Assembly: GCA_021299465.1 (NCBI GenBank)
Contig: JAJTHB010000014.1
Location: forward strand, 1 to 64,000
Direction of reading: 5' to 3'
From: Rickettsiales bacterium
Lineage (GTDB): Bacteria; Pseudomonadota; Alphaproteobacteria; Rickettsiales; SXRF01
Length of the DNA stretch: 64,000 nt
Below the pieces are notes generated by a model, which saw nothing but the letters and a program-made list of their open reading frames with translations, was not told where the DNA came from and searched no databases. Every line of letters starts with the position of its first letter. Positions within the stretch are counted from its first letter, which is position 1. This document shows positions 29,016-39,113 of this stretch, piece by piece. Made by a program: the position numbers and the translations under genes.

Positions 29016-29978
29016 CTAAGGTGCCGGAATCGGCACTGAGGTAGGTGCCGCCACTGCTGCAGGCGATGGCGGGGTTGGCTGCGGGGTTGGTTCAGTCACC
29101 GCGTTGTTCGAGGGGTCGCCAAGGCGCTGGTATGCGCCAATCAGGCCGCCCAAGCCTTGATTATTTGTGTTATTAGCATCTGCCTCATCTGCTGCCGGAA
29201 ACTGCTCAGCTTCACCTTCTGCTTCCGGTTGCTGCTCTTCGGGAATGGTGATGGCATGTGTATCGGCAGTCACTGGTTTGACCTTACCCTCCAGAATATC
29301 CATGACATATGAAGAAAAGGTTTGGTTGGGACGCAGGCTGAACTGCACCTTACCCGCACGTTTATTGACTGTCACACGCGGATTGGCGGATTTATCCCAA
29401 GTTTCAATCACCTTATCCATCGATGCGGGGCGCCATAGCAGCGAAACATAATCTTGATTGATAGATTCGACAACAAGATCAGTATTTTCGACAGGCGTCG
29501 CCTGCGTAATTTTCTGACCATTGACCCATACAATCCAGTTATCAGCAGCATGATAAACCAGTGATTCAAGGAAGAATTGCGGGTATTGGTAATAACGGTT
29601 CGTTTGCGGAGTTTGCTTGATACTGGTCAACCTGCTTAAAAAATCTTCCTCGTCAAAATCATCACTGCTTGAACCTCCGCGTGCGTTCTTGCGATAAATA
29701 TTGACGGCGTAATTGATATTCTTGATTTGCTCTGGCGTAAAAAACAAGCTTCTAAGATTTGGTTGCTGAGTAGCTGGCTCTACACCGTCTGGCGCCACAG
29801 TTTCTGCTGGCGCTCCTACCGTTGGAGCAGGAATTGAGGCTGGACCGGTTGCGGTAGCATTGGTCAACACGGGATTGGTTTGCGCAAAAGCATTCGCGGC
29901 GATGCCGCATAGCAAACCCACGACTGCACTAAGTCTAAATGTCATCACCCGAATACCAATCGACCGCTGTGCCATCAC
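29016..29978 (-). CDS. Secreted pilus-locus protein, PilP/GspB/MshK-like
   Basis: The protein has up to 320 residues. The frame opens at a GTG (29978) overlapping the upstream gene. An inner ATG at 29945 gives a clean signal peptide (MTFRLSAVVGLLCGIAANAFA). The central block YPQFFLESLVYHAADNWIVW followed by VNGQKIT and VSLLWRP resembles the GspB/MshK/PilP-type beta domain that contacts secretins. Flanks are Pro/Ala/Glu-rich and disordered. Its position after PilO-like matches the PilM-N-O-P order. The family assignment is tentative because it rests on a short block. Confidence 0.6.
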   Translation of the reverse strand: MMAQRSIGIRVMTFRLSAVVGLLCGIAANAFAQTNPVLTNATATGPASIPAPTVGAPAETVAPDGVEPATQQPNLRSLFFTPEQIKNINYAVNIYRKNARGGSSSDDFDEEDFLSRLTSIKQTPQTNRYYQYPQFFLESLVYHAADNWIVWVNGQKITQATPVENTDLVVESINQDYVSLLWRPASMDKVIETWDKSANPRVTVNKRAGKVQFSLRPNQTFSSYVMDILEGKVKPVTADTHAITIPEEQQPEAEGEAEQFPAADEADANNTNNQGLGGLIGAYQRLGDPSNNAVTEPTPQPTPPSPAAVAAPTSVPIPAP

Positions 29979-30661
29979 CGCCGCCTTCTTGGACGCTGCT
30001 TGTTAGCTTCATTCTGGCGCTTCAGCTCTTCCGGATCAGTTGGCTCAATCGCATACCAAAACAATCTGATTTCTCCCTTTAGCAGCGGGAATAATCCATA
30101 TTGCGTAATGGTTCTTAGCGCTTCATCGGTAACATTGCTCTCGCGATTCATCTTAAAGCTGGTGAAGCTTACAGCGCCAGGAAAATCTTTCTGCATATCA
30201 CGCATCATGTTGAAAAAATCCTGATCATTAAGCGCCTGGAGGTTTACTAGTGCTGCCTCCCTTAAAACAATAACATTAGTTTTTCTCTGATAGAGCGATG
30301 GATCAAGATTAATTGCTGACTTGTTGTTATCAAACGTCCAGCCATCCATGTTGTACTTGTCTTCGTATTCTTTCAATCTGACATCAACTATGCCCGTATT
30401 GTGCGACAGCATATCGCTGTTACTCAAATTCATCACCAGTTGATAGAGATCCTGGTCTTTTTGCCGGCGTATGTATTTTTCACGCAGACCGTTGGTTTCA
30501 TTGCTGACAGCACTCACCTCACCTTCGAGTGTTGATTTTTGTGCGGTATGTTCCTGATGCATGGTATCAAGCAGATACGCAATGCCGCCAAGCACTGCCA
30601 AAACGATGGCAACAACCACAAATTCAACCAAGAGTCGTTTTTTTAGAATGGTGTATTTCAT
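29975..30661 (-). CDS. pilO: PilO/MshJ-like inner-membrane pilus assembly protein
   Basis: The 228-residue bitopic protein has a short cytoplasmic basic start, a membrane segment at about residues 12-31, a coiled-coil stretch (about 34-70) and a globular periplasmic domain. The C-terminal RQNEANKQRPRRRR is strongly basic. The topology and gene order (after a PilM-PilN fusion, before a PilP-like gene) fit PilO, which with PilN and PilP links the cytoplasmic ring to the secretin. Sequence resemblance to characterised PilO is not obvious. Overlaps of 4 nt on both sides show tight cotranscription. Confidence 0.65.
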   Translation of the reverse strand: MKYTILKKRLLVEFVVVAIVLAVLGGIAYLLDTMHQEHTAQKSTLEGEVSAVSNETNGLREKYIRRQKDQDLYQLVMNLSNSDMLSHNTGIVDVRLKEYEDKYNMDGWTFDNNKSAINLDPSLYQRKTNVIVLREAALVNLQALNDQDFFNMMRDMQKDFPGAVSFTSFKMNRESNVTDEALRTITQYGLFPLLKGEIRLFWYAIEPTDPEELKRQNEANKQRPRRRR

Positions 30662-32472
30662 GGTGTTGCTCCAGTTACAGGTGGAGCATTAACAGGAACA
30701 GGATTTACTGTTGATGGGCTGGGCTTAGGGGGGATGAGCGGCCCAATGATAAATATTTTTTCTTCAACCGTCTGCTGATCAGATACAGGAGCAACTGGTT
30801 GCGCGGGCTCCTGTCTGTTACGACTTGAACTCAGCTTTCGATTTTGCTCCTGCTGGCGCGCTTGATCAATAAGGCTTTTATCGGCTGTCACCTCATAACC
30901 ATTCAAATGCTCGCTGAAATCTCTGATGATTTTGTTCATAATCGCAATACGCTTGCGAGTATCAGTGGCAATACCAGGTAATTCTATCACCAGACTGACC
31001 ATGATCCATTTGGTTGCACCGGCGGGCGGAGCAGCTGGCACACCGGCTGGCGGAGCTGGCGTGGCCTGTTCATTGCCAGAAGACGGCGATGTGGGCCTGG
31101 TATCACTAACCGTCCATTCGATGGATTTGAGGCTGATTGGCGCAACAATGAGTGGCTTTAGTTTTTCAATAAATTCAAATGGATTTACATTTTCCTTCTT
31201 GAGCTGCCTGTAGAGATCTATGAGGTCGGTGGCTTTTTCAACATCAAGATTGGTGCGTTTAATTTCCTCGCGCAGCGCGGTAAGCGTACGCTGATTGACC
31301 TCTTTATCTTTTTGCAGCTTATCAATCTGATTACTGAGCGTGTAAATATTAAAACCGGTATAGCCGGCAAAACCGATTAATCCAATCGTCACAAGAACCG
31401 CAGCCAGCCTTTGCAGGCCGATGATTTGATAGCACTGATTGATCTTCTTGAATTGCGGCACATCCAATGCCAGCACATGCTTGCCACTTGCGCCAATCAG
31501 CGCTGCCAAGACCACGTCACCAAACTGATCGGCAGGCTGCGTTGCACCTTCAATACCGAATAGTTGCGATAGCTCGAACGGCGTGAAACTCTGTACGGAA
31601 GTGGCACCAAACTTACGGTAATCAACGGATTCCTTAATAGCCTGTGATGCCACTATCACGATATCGAGACCCGACTGCGCGTTGTAAGATAGGCGCTTCA
31701 TGTATTCGATGGTCGAGAGCATTTCCTGCTCAATGCTGCCGGCCACGACCTCTGTATTGGCGTCCGCCATTGGCTGGGCTAGGCGTGTGAATACGATCCG
31801 TCCATGGCGAAGTATGACCTGCCGGAAACCACCCACCTTGTTATGGCTGACAAAAAACTTCCACTCAGCACCCGGGTTTTCCTTGGAACCTTTTCCCTGC
31901 GCGCGATCCATCGATCTCAGAAGATGCTCAGCCTCGACCGAAACCAGCCGGATGCCCTCAAACCGATTGGGTAACTCCTGCACATATTCGAGCCAGAGAT
32001 TGAGTTGCGGGCTGCGCTCTTGCGCAATCATCATAAAGTTCCAGTCTTTACGACCTGTTTTTTCGCGGCCAAGGAGTATGGCGCCCTTGATATCATTACC
32101 AGCAAGATCGCGGTCAAGCCTACGCTTGATGAGCTTGCCAACACTCATGCTGCTCACTGGCGGCAAGGTCTGCTGGACATAGGACTGGTCCATGCTGTCA
32201 ACGACCATCAGGATTGGCGCCTTGGGGTCTTTGCTTAAGGTCTGCCCAAGTTCGTCAAGATTCTGCTGGCCGGCATCCGGAACAAACTGCCGACTGATCA
32301 CCAAACGATCCTTGAGGTGAACCAAAATTGCGCCTTCATCCCCGATAAAGAGTACGAAACGCGAGCCTTTCCTGGTCTTAAATGCTTTGGCGCCCGGGGG
32401 CGATTTTTGCTTGCGGACAGCAGCCTCGCCCGCATCGCCTGGTGATTTTTTTCGTGTTAGTTTTAATGCCAC
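30658..32472 (-). CDS. PilM-PilN fusion (GspL/MshI-like) pilus assembly protein
   Basis: The 604-residue protein has a cytoplasmic part (about residues 35-365) that looks like the actin-like PilM/GspL fold. It includes LDIVIVASQAIKESVDYRKFG and ends near the QFGDVVLAALIGASGKHVLALD segment. One membrane helix follows at about 378-398. The periplasmic PilN-like part has a coiled coil (about 400-440), SLKSIEWTVSD near 468, and Pro/Ala-rich linkers. Normally PilM and PilN are separate proteins; MshI and GspL are the fused relatives. It follows the pilC gene by 61 bp and overlaps pilO by 4 nt. Confidence 0.7.
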   Translation of the reverse strand: MALKLTRKKSPGDAGEAAVRKQKSPPGAKAFKTRKGSRFVLFIGDEGAILVHLKDRLVISRQFVPDAGQQNLDELGQTLSKDPKAPILMVVDSMDQSYVQQTLPPVSSMSVGKLIKRRLDRDLAGNDIKGAILLGREKTGRKDWNFMMIAQERSPQLNLWLEYVQELPNRFEGIRLVSVEAEHLLRSMDRAQGKGSKENPGAEWKFFVSHNKVGGFRQVILRHGRIVFTRLAQPMADANTEVVAGSIEQEMLSTIEYMKRLSYNAQSGLDIVIVASQAIKESVDYRKFGATSVQSFTPFELSQLFGIEGATQPADQFGDVVLAALIGASGKHVLALDVPQFKKINQCYQIIGLQRLAAVLVTIGLIGFAGYTGFNIYTLSNQIDKLQKDKEVNQRTLTALREEIKRTNLDVEKATDLIDLYRQLKKENVNPFEFIEKLKPLIVAPISLKSIEWTVSDTRPTSPSSGNEQATPAPPAGVPAAPPAGATKWIMVSLVIELPGIATDTRKRIAIMNKIIRDFSEHLNGYEVTADKSLIDQARQQEQNRKLSSSRNRQEPAQPVAPVSDQQTVEEKIFIIGPLIPPKPSPSTVNPVPVNAPPVTGATP

Positions 32473-32533
32473 AGTTTATCCATCATGCGCTGGGATTGTA
32501 GCGACCACCTTCCTGTTTTTCAATGTAAATACG

Positions 32534-33736
32534 CTAGAATTTCATCTTGCTGAATGATTCGTAGAGCGGGCCAAATACCGCCGCGATCACCCAGAAAATA
32601 ATAATTCCCATCACCACAGTGAGTGCTGGCTGGATCATTCCCACCATCGCATCCACCGCATCATTCACTTCACGGTTATAAAAGAAGTTAATGTTCTCAA
32701 GCGCCTCCGACATATTACCGCTATCTTCCCCCACCTTAAACATGCGGATCACGAGATTGGGGAATTGATTGGAGATTCTAAGGCTCGCCGTGAGAGAGTT
32801 ACCTTCGGTGACATTGGTTTTAACCAGATCAATCGATTCACGCAGCACGCGGTTTGATACCACGCCCTTGGCCGCTTCCAGCGAATCAAGAATATCAATA
32901 CCGCTATTGAACATAACCGAGAAAAAGTGCGTGAAGCGTGCCATATCGATCTTGCGAACCACCGGACCGATCACGGGCATTTTGAGCATGAATGCATCGA
33001 CTTTGTAGGCAAATCGTTCCGATAGCCGGTACGCAATCATGAGCGCTACGACAACGACCACCGGCGTGCCAAGAATGTAGTACCAGTAATGCTCAAAGGC
33101 GTAGGATACCGCAATCAGGGCGCGTGTGTGAATTGGAACTTCAAATCCTTGTGAGACAATGAAATCCACCAGCTTTGGCACCACAAACATCATCAGCACC
33201 GCGACGACGATACAGATGACGATAATCAGCGCGATCGGATAACGCGTCGCTTTTTTCACTTTGCGCCGGATCTCTGCTGACCATTTCAGGTGCTCGCAAA
33301 GATGATTGAATGATTCTGATAAATTACCGGTTTTCTCACCCGCTGCTATCAAACCGGTAAATACATCATTGAAAACTTTGGGATAGGCAGAAAGCGCCTT
33401 AGAAAGGATGTTGCCGTTTTTAACCGCTTCGTACACGCCTGTTAAAACGTCGCGAAGCTTATCTGATTCAGTGGAATCACGCACGTCAGCGAGCGCATCA
33501 TGAAGGGGAACACCGGCGCGGTCCAGCTGCTCAAGGTGCATACACAAGATAATCATGTCCTTGAGTTTAATGCTGCCAAAGCGCGACGAGCGCTTGGCTG
33601 CAACTTCCTTTGCATCAATCAGGTCAAGGCCGAGCTGCTTAAGGCGCGCCTCAAGGTCAAGCTCGTTATCTGCAACGACCACACCGCGCATTTTGCGGCC
33701 AAGATCGTTAATCGCAACGTAGTTAAATGCGGGCAT
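32534..33736 (-). CDS. pilC: Type IV pilus inner-membrane platform protein PilC (GspF family)
   Basis: The 400-residue protein has two repeated GspF domains (about residues 65-190 and 265-390). FTGLIAAGEKTGNLSESF and MFKVGEDSGNMSEALENIN are the matching conserved blocks of the two halves. Hydrophobic segments lie at about 170-190, 215-235 and 370-392. The N-terminal 60 residues carry FNYVAINDLGRKMRGVV, as in PilC and GspF. It receives energy from PilB and places pilin subunits into the fibre. It lies 2 bp after pilB. Confidence 0.93.
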   Translation of the reverse strand: MPAFNYVAINDLGRKMRGVVVADNELDLEARLKQLGLDLIDAKEVAAKRSSRFGSIKLKDMIILCMHLEQLDRAGVPLHDALADVRDSTESDKLRDVLTGVYEAVKNGNILSKALSAYPKVFNDVFTGLIAAGEKTGNLSESFNHLCEHLKWSAEIRRKVKKATRYPIALIIVICIVVAVLMMFVVPKLVDFIVSQGFEVPIHTRALIAVSYAFEHYWYYILGTPVVVVVALMIAYRLSERFAYKVDAFMLKMPVIGPVVRKIDMARFTHFFSVMFNSGIDILDSLEAAKGVVSNRVLRESIDLVKTNVTEGNSLTASLRISNQFPNLVIRMFKVGEDSGNMSEALENINFFYNREVNDAVDAMVGMIQPALTVVMGIIIFWVIAAVFGPLYESFSKMKF

Positions 33737-33738
33737 GG

Positions 33739-35577
33739 CTACAACCGATCTGTTAAGTCAATGGTGCTAATCAGTTCGGCCAGCGTAATTTCACCTGCCA
33801 ATACTTTCTGGATGCCGTCCTGCTGCATGGTTATAAAACCATTTTCCAACACATAATCCATCATCGTCTTGCGCGTCGCGTGAGTGGAAATGAGTTCTTC
33901 CAAACCGCGATCAATGCGCAGAATTTCAACAATACCGGTTCTTCCCTTATAGCCTTTATGGCTGCATTTTTCGCACCCCTTGGCCTCATAAACATTTGTG
34001 CCTTTTGCCGGATCAACACCCAAAATTTTGCACTCTTCCGGTGTTGCAGCGCGGGGCTGCTTACAATGCTGGCACAGTTTGCGCGCCAGGCGCTGAGCAA
34101 GGCAGCCAATGAGGGAGGTTGCCAGTAAGTGTGCTGGAACGCCGATATCACCAAGACGAGGAATCGCGCCGAGTGCATCGTTGGTGTGCAGCGTAGTATA
34201 GACTTGGTGACCGGTGAGCGCCGCACGCACGGCCATCAGCGCGGTATCCTCATCGCGCACCTCACCGACGAAGATAATGTCAGGATCTTGCCGCATCAGC
34301 GATTTGATGCCGTTTAAGAAATCCATGCCCGAGCCTTCACGCACGTTGCTCTGGCGAATGAGCGGCAGCTGGTATTCCACCGGATCTTCCAGTGTCATAA
34401 TGTTGGTATCAATATTATTGATATAAGAAAGAATCGAATAGAGCGTGGTGGTTTTACCGCTACCGGTCGGGCCGGTCACGATGATGATCCCTTCCGGACG
34501 CATCAGCAATTTCTTGAGCACCCCAATATTATGCTCCGAGAAGCCGAGATTTTCGAGAGGCACCAGCGATTTGGTTTTATCGAGCAAACGCATCACGATG
34601 TTCTCACCGTGAATCGTCGGCTGGGTCGCTACACGGAAATCGACGTCGCGGCCAAGTACGTTGTAAGAAATACGGCCATCCTGAGGATTACGCGTTTCTG
34701 CGATATTCATGCTCGACATGATTTTGATACGCACCACCATTGCCGACCAGTAGTCTCGATGGAACGAGCGAACCTGAATCATCTGGCCATCAATGCGGTA
34801 ACGCAGGCGCAGGAAGGTTCCCTCTGGCTCAAAGTGAATATCCGACGCACCCTGCTTGATCGCATCCACCAAGAGTGCATTCACCAAACGCACCGTCGGG
34901 TTAACATAGCCTTCCTGACGGCCATCAAGCTTATTCGAATTATCGCGGATACCCGTTTCAATTTCTTTTAAAATACCATCGACTGAAATTTCATAATCGT
35001 AATACTGATCGATCAGCTCTAAGATTTCCGAATCGGTACAATAGATCGGTACGATCTTGGTATTGCGTGGCATATGCCGACGCACCTGATCAATCGCGAG
35101 GACGTTATACACGTCAGCCATCGCCAGTTGCAGCGTGTCATTCTTGTAGCTGACTGGTATCACCTTGTGTCTCAGGGCAACATCTTTTGGAACACGACGC
35201 ACCACGGCCGCATCCAGCATCGAGGATTTCGGATCAAATTTTTCAGTGCCGGAGGATTCGGCGAGTACTTCGCCAAGCGCGGACTCGGTGATGAACCCCA
35301 TCTCCACCAGAATCGCGCCAAAGAGTTTCTTGGATGTTTTCTGCTCGGTAAGCACGATCTGCAGCTGATCCTGAGAGATCAAACCGAGCGCCATCAGCTT
35401 TTCACCAAGCCTCATCGGTGGTTTGGCTGGTTTGGCTTCGTCACCCTGATCTTCCATCGGCTGCATGTTGCCTGCGGATTCGCTCGCAGCATTAGCATCC
35501 GCTGCGGCAGAAGGATTCACTGGCTCTGTTGGCGTTGATTTGCCGGCTTTCATAGGCTGCATAGTCGCGGAAGGCAC
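33739..35577 (-). CDS. pilB: Type IV pilus assembly ATPase PilB (GspE/MshE family)
   Basis: The 612-residue extension ATPase has an Ala/Pro/Glu-rich N-terminal tail (about 1-52). A GspE/MshEN N-domain follows (about 55-190, LGEKLMALGLISQDQLQ). Walker A is GPTGSGKTT at 369-377, with TLEDPVEY near 395, VGEVRDEDTALMAVRAALTGH near 437 and TTLHTNDALGA near 461. A tetracysteine zinc site lies at about 502, 505, 535 and 538. The MshEN-type domain can bind cyclic-di-GMP in relatives. A GTG at 35577 starts the frame; an ATG at 35562 is an alternative. It is first in the minus-strand pilus operon. Confidence 0.94.
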   Translation of the reverse strand: MPSATMQPMKAGKSTPTEPVNPSAAADANAASESAGNMQPMEDQGDEAKPAKPPMRLGEKLMALGLISQDQLQIVLTEQKTSKKLFGAILVEMGFITESALGEVLAESSGTEKFDPKSSMLDAAVVRRVPKDVALRHKVIPVSYKNDTLQLAMADVYNVLAIDQVRRHMPRNTKIVPIYCTDSEILELIDQYYDYEISVDGILKEIETGIRDNSNKLDGRQEGYVNPTVRLVNALLVDAIKQGASDIHFEPEGTFLRLRYRIDGQMIQVRSFHRDYWSAMVVRIKIMSSMNIAETRNPQDGRISYNVLGRDVDFRVATQPTIHGENIVMRLLDKTKSLVPLENLGFSEHNIGVLKKLLMRPEGIIIVTGPTGSGKTTTLYSILSYINNIDTNIMTLEDPVEYQLPLIRQSNVREGSGMDFLNGIKSLMRQDPDIIFVGEVRDEDTALMAVRAALTGHQVYTTLHTNDALGAIPRLGDIGVPAHLLATSLIGCLAQRLARKLCQHCKQPRAATPEECKILGVDPAKGTNVYEAKGCEKCSHKGYKGRTGIVEILRIDRGLEELISTHATRKTMMDYVLENGFITMQQDGIQKVLAGEITLAELISTIDLTDRL

Positions 35578-35684
35578 GATCGTTGAAATTAGATTGCTAC
35601 AGTTCTATTACAGCTAAGAAAGATTGATTTTGAGTTAACGCATTGAACCTACGGCGTTTTCATAAAATTATTGCTAAGCTGTGG

Positions 35685-38600
35685 CTATCCTGCATCGCTG
35701 CGCAGATTTAAGGCTTTTAAACAATGATCTATCCAGCGCGCGGTCAGTTTCTCGGAAAGTGATTGCTGCGTTAATCTTTGACCTAAATGCGGCCATGAAA
35801 CCATGTCCAGCGACTGATCCTGATTAAAGCATGAGTAGACATACGTTTCTTTTCCGGTCACAGGGTCGACATGTTTTTGCAAACATTGCGCGCAGATTTC
35901 TTTCATCATGCATTGCATCGGCGAGTTGATGGAACCAATGGCGGTGTGCCGCGGATCAAGAAACGGCTTTAATTCATGGTGCCGCGCATGAGCCACCGCC
36001 GCCATCATTTTGTCAGAGCCGATAACGATCATATGTGAAATCAAAGACAGTGAATGTTTCACCGCATGCGCTTTGATCGCCTCCACAATATTACCATGGA
36101 AACTTGAATCCTGCGGGCGGCGGGCATCTAATAATTTCTCATCACAGCACCACACCACCTGATCGGCCGCTGCTTCAATCTCTTCGATTTTATAACGGTC
36201 GATCGCTTTTTTGTATCCGGCGAAATAAAGCACCTTGCAGCCATTGCCTCGCATCGCCTTGCCGATGGAAAACAGCACGGCATTACCCAGCCCGCCGCCC
36301 ACCAGCAGCACATTTTCGTTTGTTGGAATATGGGTCGGCGTGCCGGTCGGCCCCATCAGAATCACCGGCTCGCCCAATTTCAAAAAGGCGCATAAATCAG
36401 ACGAACCGCCCATTTCCAGCACGATCGTTGCAAGCAGCCCGCGCTCTTTATCCACCCATGCGCCGGTCATGGCGAGGCCTTCCATCGCAAGCGTTGTTGA
36501 TGTTAGTTTAAGTGCGTTCGCTTCAAAGTTCTGCAAGCGATAAAATTGCCCGGGCTGGAAATTTTTGGCCGCCAGCGGTGCATGCACCACCACCTCGACA
36601 ATATTCGGCGTGAGTCGATTGACTGCATGCACTGTCGCTCGCAGCTGGTCTTTCACATGGCGCAAAAACTCCTGACATCCGGCATCCGGCATCCGGCTTC
36701 TTCGCGCCAATTGGCTAGAAACAACAGGGTAGCCTTGCTTGGCGCTCGCCATTGCTTTCACCACATTGCCAGCAAACGATGGATGCAGGTCACCGAAAAA
36801 GCTTACCGCCCTGCCCTCTTCATCGATCGACATCAGCACTTGCGGCGCAACGGGCTTGGCCACACGCTCGGGAGAAACTGGCCTCCCCTCGCTGTCGATA
36901 GCGCGAAAATACTTGCCGTCGAGCTGAAAAATTTCCGGTGCTTCCCGCGCCAGCACCGTGTTAGGGCTGGTACCGGCGGCGATCAGGATGGCGCGGGCGG
37001 GTAGGTTGATCTCATCCTTCGAGCTGCGAATCCTTATGCTGCTTGCATGACCAAATTCATCCACCTCCACCGCCACCGGCTCATAATTCTCAGCAATAAA
37101 AATGCCCTCTTCAAAGGCTTTTTCGACCTCTTCATGATTAAGGCGGTAGCTTGGCGCATCGATCAGTCGCCTCCGATAAACCAGCTTCACGCCGCCCCAC
37201 TGATCCAGCAGCGACCACACATCCGGCTTTGGCTTTTTCTTTTCGGCGCGAATTTGTTTCGCGTGTGAGATGAATTCTTCGGCGATGACCTGCTCTTCCT
37301 TCGTCCAGCCGCTGCGAACTGCGGCTTCACCTTGCGCCTTCACCAGCGTTTCATAGCGCGTCAGGAACTTTTCGACCTGTAATGGATAGTAAGCGAGAAG
37401 TTCAGTCGCGGTATCAATGGCGGTGAGGCCGCCGCCGATCACCACCGCTGGCAGCCGAACCTGCAAATTGGCGATTGAGTCCTTCTTCGCTGCGCCGGTG
37501 AGTTGCAGCGCCATCAGAAAATCCGACGCGGTGCGCACGCCGCGCGCCATGGCATTTGGAATATCCAATACTGTCGGCTTACCTGCGCCCATGCATAGCG
37601 CGATATGGTCAAAGCCAAGCTCCCACGACTGCTCTGCAGTGATCGTGCCACCGAAGCGTACGCCGCCGATCATGGCGAACTCAGCGCGGCGCTCCAGCAG
37701 CAGGCGAATGATCTTGAGATAGTTTTTATCCCAGCGCACGGTGATGCCATATTCCGCCACCCCGCCGAAACCGGCGAGCACGCGCTCATCAAGTGCCTCA
37801 TAGAGCGCTTTCACATCCTTAATAGGCTCAAACATCACGCGCGAACCATCCGCTGTAACGCCGGATAATAATTCCGGTAGCGGTTCGATTTTAAGCCCGT
37901 CAATGCCGACCACCGTATGACCATCATTCATCAAATGATGCGCGAGCGTATAGCCGGCAGGGCCAAGCCCGGCGATGAGCACGCGCTTGCCGCTATCCGG
38001 CTTCGGCAGCGGCCGTTTGATATCAAGCGGGTTCCAGCGCGAAAGCAAACTATAAATTTCAAAGCCGTAAGGCAGGTGCAGGATATCGCGCAGCACATGG
38101 GTTTCCGTAAGCGGGATATTCACTGGCTCCTGCTTCTGGTAGATGCAGGATTTCATGCAATCATTGCAGATGCGGTGGCCGGTGCCGGCGCACATCGGGT
38201 TATCCACCACCACCACCGCGAGCGCCGCGAGCGGCAACGCCTCGGATTTGAGATGGTTCATTTCCGAAATTTTTTCTTCGAGCGGGCAGCCTGCAAGGGT
38301 GATGCCGAGCGCATTCTTTTTGAATGCGCCGTCTTTTTCTCTGAGTCCCTTGCTGCAGGAATCTTTTCCCTGATTATGGCAGATGATGCAGTAATGAGCA
38401 TGATCGAGCGCGTGTTTTAAGTGGCCAGCATCATCGGTGAGCGAAAAGCCGCTGCGCACGCGCTGTTTTTCTTTCGCAAGGCGCATGATGGTGACGCCAT
38501 CACGAAGCTCGCTCTCCACCTCGATCAGATGCTCTGGCTCAAGTTTCTTGGGCTGCTTGAAAAGCAGCCCCTTTTCATGTTTCTGTTTTCCGGCATCCGA

Positions 38601-39113
38601 GGTGAGCGCCCAGCAGGCATAGCGCGCAGCCATTTCTAATAGTGACTTGTGCTCATCTTCCTGCTCGAGCCAGCCCATCACCATTTTGGCAAAGGAAAGT
38701 TCGAGTGTTTCGATAGTGGTGTGAGGAATGGGGAGCATTGAAAGCAGCATCTCGCCGTCAACGCGCGCCGCTTCTTCCGGTTTCAGCGCCTTCGCCGCGC
38801 GGCGCTGCACGAACAAGCGCTTGCAGCGATAAAGCGGCGCCAGCTGCTGGTGACGCTCGGCAAGTTCTTGAAGCTCTTTTTCAATGCCAAACAGGCCAGC
38901 GATAAACGCTTCCAGCGCTGGCGCCATATCAATGAGCAGCTGCGAATGATCTTTATCAGGTAGCGCCTCAGGCTCGGCGCGTGCAGCAAGCAGGCGGTTA
39001 TAAAGCGCGAGATCTTTTTGTTTCAAATCCGAAATAAATGCCGCGTCAAGCTTCACCAGCCCATCACGGTGGTACAAATCAGCAAAGGTGAGTAGGTAGG
39101 CGCTTAAGTTCAT
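35685..39113 (-). CDS. Large GltD/PyrK-like flavin iron-sulfur oxidoreductase of the sulfate operon
   Basis: The 1142-residue protein has a helical N-terminal region (1-235) with no recognised family. A Cys-rich part (about 240-340) contains CIICHNQGKDSC and CNDCMKSC, as in the iron-sulfur domain of glutamate synthase small subunit. A disulfide-reductase-like FAD/NAD(P) domain pair follows (VLIAGLGPAGYTLAHHL near 385; PAVVIGGGLTAIDTATELLA near 555). The C-terminal ferredoxin-reductase domain (about 860-1060) carries a PyrK-like cluster, QCMMKEICAQC, and a later Cys. Its ATG overlaps the cysN-cysC stop by 4 nt. No CysJ is present, so it plausibly delivers NAD(P)H electrons to the sulfite reductase encoded at the head of this operon. 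That role is inference. Confidence 0.8.
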   Translation of the reverse strand: MNLSAYLLTFADLYHRDGLVKLDAAFISDLKQKDLALYNRLLAARAEPEALPDKDHSQLLIDMAPALEAFIAGLFGIEKELQELAERHQQLAPLYRCKRLFVQRRAAKALKPEEAARVDGEMLLSMLPIPHTTIETLELSFAKMVMGWLEQEDEHKSLLEMAARYACWALTSDAGKQKHEKGLLFKQPKKLEPEHLIEVESELRDGVTIMRLAKEKQRVRSGFSLTDDAGHLKHALDHAHYCIICHNQGKDSCSKGLREKDGAFKKNALGITLAGCPLEEKISEMNHLKSEALPLAALAVVVVDNPMCAGTGHRICNDCMKSCIYQKQEPVNIPLTETHVLRDILHLPYGFEIYSLLSRWNPLDIKRPLPKPDSGKRVLIAGLGPAGYTLAHHLMNDGHTVVGIDGLKIEPLPELLSGVTADGSRVMFEPIKDVKALYEALDERVLAGFGGVAEYGITVRWDKNYLKIIRLLLERRAEFAMIGGVRFGGTITAEQSWELGFDHIALCMGAGKPTVLDIPNAMARGVRTASDFLMALQLTGAAKKDSIANLQVRLPAVVIGGGLTAIDTATELLAYYPLQVEKFLTRYETLVKAQGEAAVRSGWTKEEQVIAEEFISHAKQIRAEKKKPKPDVWSLLDQWGGVKLVYRRRLIDAPSYRLNHEEVEKAFEEGIFIAENYEPVAVEVDEFGHASSIRIRSSKDEINLPARAILIAAGTSPNTVLAREAPEIFQLDGKYFRAIDSEGRPVSPERVAKPVAPQVLMSIDEEGRAVSFFGDLHPSFAGNVVKAMASAKQGYPVVSSQLARRSRMPDAGCQEFLRHVKDQLRATVHAVNRLTPNIVEVVVHAPLAAKNFQPGQFYRLQNFEANALKLTSTTLAMEGLAMTGAWVDKERGLLATIVLEMGGSSDLCAFLKLGEPVILMGPTGTPTHIPTNENVLLVGGGLGNAVLFSIGKAMRGNGCKVLYFAGYKKAIDRYKIEEIEAAADQVVWCCDEKLLDARRPQDSSFHGNIVEAIKAHAVKHSLSLISHMIVIGSDKMMAAVAHARHHELKPFLDPRHTAIGSINSPMQCMMKEICAQCLQKHVDPVTGKETYVYSCFNQDQSLDMVSWPHLGQRLTQQSLSEKLTARWIDHCLKALNLRSDAG

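Noticed and set aside
35578-35684. Possible terminator between the sulfate operon and pilB.
   Set aside because: Only weak inverted repeats and no stem plus T-run were found; the boundary of the two operons remains undefined.
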